The notes beneath the pieces were generated by a model. It worked only from the letters and a program-made list of their open reading frames with translations. It was not told where the DNA came from and searched no databases. A stretch of 64,000 nucleotides of DNA from Tritrichomonas musculus. Its lineage: Eukaryota > Parabasalia > Tritrichomonadida > Tritrichomonadidae. Where the stretch lies: contig JAPFFF010000001.1 in the NCBI GenBank assembly GCA_039105265.1, positions 9,920,001-9,984,000 on the forward strand, read 5' to 3'. Below, one piece after another: positions 60,814 to 64,000 of this stretch (the stretch's first letter is position 1; each line of letters starts with the position of its first letter). A program made the position numbers and the translations under genes.

Positions 60814-63800
60814 TTAGAACCATATATCATTCTGTGCTTTCTGGAAGCTATCATATAGTGTGGTAGAAGTAGCTTCATATGCACTATCAACAAGTTTAAT
60901 GATTTCTGTACATGTTTCTTTTGCTGTTTTTTCAATAAACAATCTTGCTTGAAGTTTCTTGATTGAATCTGAAAGGAAGCAAGGGAAGCCAGCATTCATC
61001 ATCAATGTTGTGATGGATTCAAGTTCTTCATGACGCGATCTAACAGCAAAGAAACATTGTATAAGTAATTTGACGAATCTTTGGAATGCTGGAGCTTCTT
61101 TAGAGCCACCCATTAAATCGATCATTTCTCTTGTGAGTTTGAAAGGTGCCTTTTCAAATTTCATGTTTCCACCTGGAGAAATTTCGAAAATGAAGCCGAA
61201 ATCGATATGTAAAACGTGACCGTCTTCATCAATCATAATGTTTGCGTTATGACGATCCTTAACTTGAAATAGGTAGCATATCAAAGAATATGGAGCAACT
61301 GATTTGATAAAGTTATCTTGTGCGCGTTGGAATTCGGGTGTTCCTACTTGGCCATATTTATTGATGAAATATGTCAATAAATCTTCATTCGTAGCAACAC
61401 CAAGATCATGTCTACTTTTAGCTCTTTGAATGCATTCAATAACACCTCTATTTTCGCCAGTTGCAAAAACTCGGTATGGGAAAAGATAATGATCGATTCC
61501 AGCATCAGTTAAAATTTGCCTTGTCATATCAATAAATTGAATCATCATTGCATCTTGTCGTACATCATCTTGAATTTTGAAAATGCATGAAAAAGGTATT
61601 GGTGTTTTATCTTTATCATCTTCATCATAAACCATGAAGTGGACAAGAATTGGAACTCTTGCATGACTCTTTAATGGCACTGAGTGCTCTGAGTCAATTG
61701 AAAGAATCTTATAATTGGGATTAGAAGGAATATATAAACCGTCAGGGAGTTCCATTTCATTTAACATGTCAATGAAAGCTGGAGGTCTTTGATCAATTTC
61801 CATTGGAAGTAATTTTTGAGAAACTTGATCGAGCTTATCTATCAATCCGAATTCATTTTCGTAATCTTTCTTCTCTTGTTCATTCATGTTATCAATGATT
61901 GCTTTTTCTAAATTCTTCAAAATTCCAGGTAAATTATCATTATTTCCGATTGGATTATTCTTTTCGGCAAGAATATTCCATAACAAATAATGGCAAAATA
62001 TTTCTGATTGTTTGCAATAGCTTGTGAGAAAGTGTCGTAAAACTTCTGATTTATCAAATCTAAGACTTTGTACTAGTTGTGGAAGAAACAGTAATGATTC
62101 TCTTCTCGTAAAAAGTTGGAAACATCGAGCTACATAAGATGCTGATATCTTATTTTTCATTAATGCTGGAGTCAAAAGAGATAAAGCTTTACTTCCAGGA
62201 ACAGTATCCCAGACAGCAAGGTAATTCAAATTAGATTTAGGAGACAATGCATACAAAGTAGCAAGCATTGGAACGCTTGGTGCTGTATAATGGTCAACTT
62301 CCATGACACTAGCAATACTTGACAAAACATTTTGTCCAATTCGTGGCATTTTACAAAACGGATATAAGGCCTCTGGTGCTATTCTCCAAATTTCCTTAAC
62401 TCTTGTTGAAACTGACAAACGATTTTCTTTAACTTGTCTTAATGCAAGTATTCTTTGCAATGAAGGTGATACCTGAGTTTGATTTATAAACGCGTTGAAA
62501 ATTTGGATTTCATCACATAAAAGAAAAGCAACTACTTTAACTAGCATACTATAATTCTTATTAAACGGATTATTTTGTAAATATCGTTCTTCAACTTTAT
62601 TAAATGAAGCTTCTGCTATTTTTGGAAATGGATGATCATCAATTGGATATTTAGATTCAATGGATAAATAAGCGCTTTCATCTCTTTTAATGGATTGAGC
62701 TATTTTGCTATGTTCTTCATAACCAGATTCAAGTGTGTCGGGTAGGCAAAAGATTAATTGCTCGAGTAAGAAAAGTTCTCTTTGTGTAACGTATTTTAAT
62801 ACATAATCATCGTAAGTAAACGAATATGAAATTAATGCAAGTCTTATAATTATTTTTTGTAAACAATCATATGATCGCGCTGTCATTTTAAATGGAGTCT
62901 TCATAATCAAGCAGCCAAGATAAGCGTATGAAATTATAGCAGGAACAATACAAGCATGTTGAACAAATTTTCTATCCATTGCACATATTAAAACTGAAGC
63001 ATAATCAGCATAATGTGTATTTAATGTGATGTTTTCAATGAAAAATTGAAGTAGGGTAGTTTGATATTGAACAGCTTTTTCATCGATAACGAGTGATTCA
63101 GTAAAAAGGTTTGATTGATCTTCTAAACTTGATTCTTCTTCTGAGTTTTGATTATCTTCCTCTTCAGATTCTGAGTGTGAATGTTCTTCCTCTTCATCTG
63201 AATCAGAATTTGATTTTTTCTTCGAACTTTTAGATTCTTTGGTTTTATTAGTTTTTGAAGTTGGCTTTTTGGAAGTTTTCTTGTTGACCTTCGGACCGAA
63301 AATTCCAACATTATTCTTTGAAAGATCAACGAATGTTTGAATAAGTAAAGGAACAATTAGTTTTGACATTTCAACAGATTGCATTGCAACATGTGTCCAT
63401 GCAAGCATCAGTGTTTGTGGCTCGTTGTAGGCGATAAGGTCTGTGATTATTTCTGAATCAGGATGGATAATTACATAAGATGCAGAAAGGAGAAACCTTT
63501 CTTGATCATTTCTTACAGCTTTAATCATTTCTTCGTTTGCAAATTGTGCTTGGCCATAAACAACACTCCTTAACATAAACTCTTGCATCATTCGAACTCG
63601 AGTACTTTGTGGAAGTGCCTGCATAATTGGTAATAATGAAGATGATCCTGAGCATAATTGAATAGATCCTGATTTTTTTACTTGAGAATGAAATATTGCT
63701 GCAAAAAATGAATTTGGTACATAACAAACTGCATCTGAGAAAAGCTTATCAACTATTGATGAAAATATTTGAATTCGTTGCTGATCACCATTGCTATTTA

Positions 63801-64000
63801 ATTCATTATATGTATCAGATATTGAGTTTAATACTTCAGTATTGCATATAACAATCGGATAATCATTTGAAAAGGCTTTCAAAATTGGGTCGACTCGTGT
63901 TTGTACTCTGAGGTTTGCGGAAGCAAAACGTCGAATTAATTCAGACATTGTGAAGGAAGCGCACATATTTCTGCGTTCAAGATCAGTAACTGTAGAAAGA
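60814..64000 (-). CDS. PI4KA: phosphatidylinositol 4-kinase III alpha, C-terminal part
   Basis: The 3' two-thirds or half of a PI4KA/Stt4 gene; the frame is open to the right edge, and the ATG at 63966 is probably internal, since the family is ~2000 residues. Kinase landmarks: CIFKIQDDVRQDAMMIQFID, FPYRVFATGENRGVIECIQ, VKDRHNANIMIDEDGHVLHI with DFG, ISPGGNMKFE and DLMGG, ending QNDIWF (animal PI4KA ends QNDIPY). It makes PI4P, chiefly at the plasma membrane, with TTC7/EFR3 partners. A helical-solenoid region precedes the kinase. A Lys/Ser/Glu-rich insert lies ~200-285 (residues counted from 63966). Confidence 0.9.
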   Translation of the reverse strand, partial: LSTVTDLERRNMCASFTMSELIRRFASANLRVQTRVDPILKAFSNDYPIVICNTEVLNSISDTYNELNSNGDQQRIQIFSSIVDKLFSDAVCYVPNSFFAAIFHSQVKKSGSIQLCSGSSSLLPIMQALPQSTRVRMMQEFMLRSVVYGQAQFANEEMIKAVRNDQERFLLSASYVIIHPDSEIITDLIAYNEPQTLMLAWTHVAMQSVEMSKLIVPLLIQTFVDLSKNNVGIFGPKVNKKTSKKPTSKTNKTKESKSSKKKSNSDSDEEEEHSHSESEEEDNQNSEEESSLEDQSNLFTESLVIDEKAVQYQTTLLQFFIENITLNTHYADYASVLICAMDRKFVQHACIVPAIISYAYLGCLIMKTPFKMTARSYDCLQKIIIRLALISYSFTYDDYVLKYVTQRELFLLEQLIFCLPDTLESGYEEHSKIAQSIKRDESAYLSIESKYPIDDHPFPKIAEASFNKVEERYLQNNPFNKNYSMLVKVVAFLLCDEIQIFNAFINQTQVSPSLQRILALRQVKENRLSVSTRVKEIWRIAPEALYPFCKMPRIGQNVLSSIASVMEVDHYTAPSVPMLATLYALSPKSNLNYLAVWDTVPGSKALSLLTPALMKNKISASYVARCFQLFTRRESLLFLPQLVQSLRFDKSEVLRHFLTSYCKQSEIFCHYLLWNILAEKNNPIGNNDNLPGILKNLEKAIIDNMNEQEKKDYENEFGLIDKLDQVSQKLLPMEIDQRPPAFIDMLNEMELPDGLYIPSNPNYKILSIDSEHSVPLKSHARVPILVHFMVYDEDDKDKTPIPFSCIFKIQDDVRQDAMMIQFIDMTRQILTDAGIDHYLFPYRVFATGENRGVIECIQRAKSRHDLGVATNEDLLTYFINKYGQVGTPEFQRAQDNFIKSVAPYSLICYLFQVKDRHNANIMIDEDGHVLHIDFGFIFEISPGGNMKFEKAPFKLTREMIDLMGGSKEAPAFQRFVKLLIQCFFAVRSRHEELESITTLMMNAGFPCFLSDSIKKLQARLFIEKTAKETCTEIIKLVDSAYEATSTTLYDSFQKAQNDIWF

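Overview
The window looks like a nuclear contig of a trichomonad (Parabasalia), most likely a Tritrichomonas-type species. The DNA is strongly AT-rich. The long genes read through without visible introns and use the standard code (both TAA and TGA serve as stops). Several genes have a TCAYTW Initiator-like element 11-26 bp before the ATG, the core promoter known from Trichomonas vaginalis. Flagellar genes (CFAP20, DNAL4, CEP41) are present, and intergenic DNA is full of small DNA transposons. The genus is inference; the parabasalid assignment is better supported.

Positions 1-5.4 kb hold no gene. They hold a nest of DNA-transposon insertions whose order can be read from target-site duplications (TSDs): a ~600-bp element (here X) carries two later insertions, one of these carries a third, which carries a fold-back element; X's own right-hand TSD was later split by an 846-bp element. 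Positions 5.4-11.2 kb hold two transposase genes (Harbinger/IS5-like and pogo/jerky-like), a 42-bp minisatellite, very long T and A tracts and three hairpins. A WDR11-like trafficking gene follows (11.2-15.1 kb). Positions 15.6-19.4 kb form a second transposon cluster with an inverted copy of X, itself split by a 2.06-kb insertion.

From 19.7 kb to the right edge the DNA is gene-dense, with genes on both strands and short spacers. In order: an EF-hand protein, a small unknown protein, an importin-beta-like karyopherin, a polytopic membrane protein, an ABC half-transporter, ubiquitin-activating enzyme E1, a VIT/VWA protein with a Cys-rich tail, AP-1 gamma-adaptin, two ARM/HEAT-like proteins, CEP41, dynein light chain DNAL4, a possible PH-domain protein, CFAP20, a short VPS13-like lipid-transfer protein, a large coiled-coil protein, a ubiquitin-specific protease, an unknown propeller-like protein, and the C-terminal part of PI4-kinase III alpha, which runs off the right edge.

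Functional themes are membrane traffic and lipid transfer (WDR11, AP-1 gamma, VPS13, PI4KA), ubiquitin (E1, USP) and the flagellum (CEP41, DNAL4, CFAP20 within 3.6 kb). No operons are expected. No rRNA, tRNA or CRISPR was recognised. Nothing amounts to a clear new multi-gene system; the most unusual content is the transposon stratigraphy and the A tracts that follow several stop codons at a similar distance.
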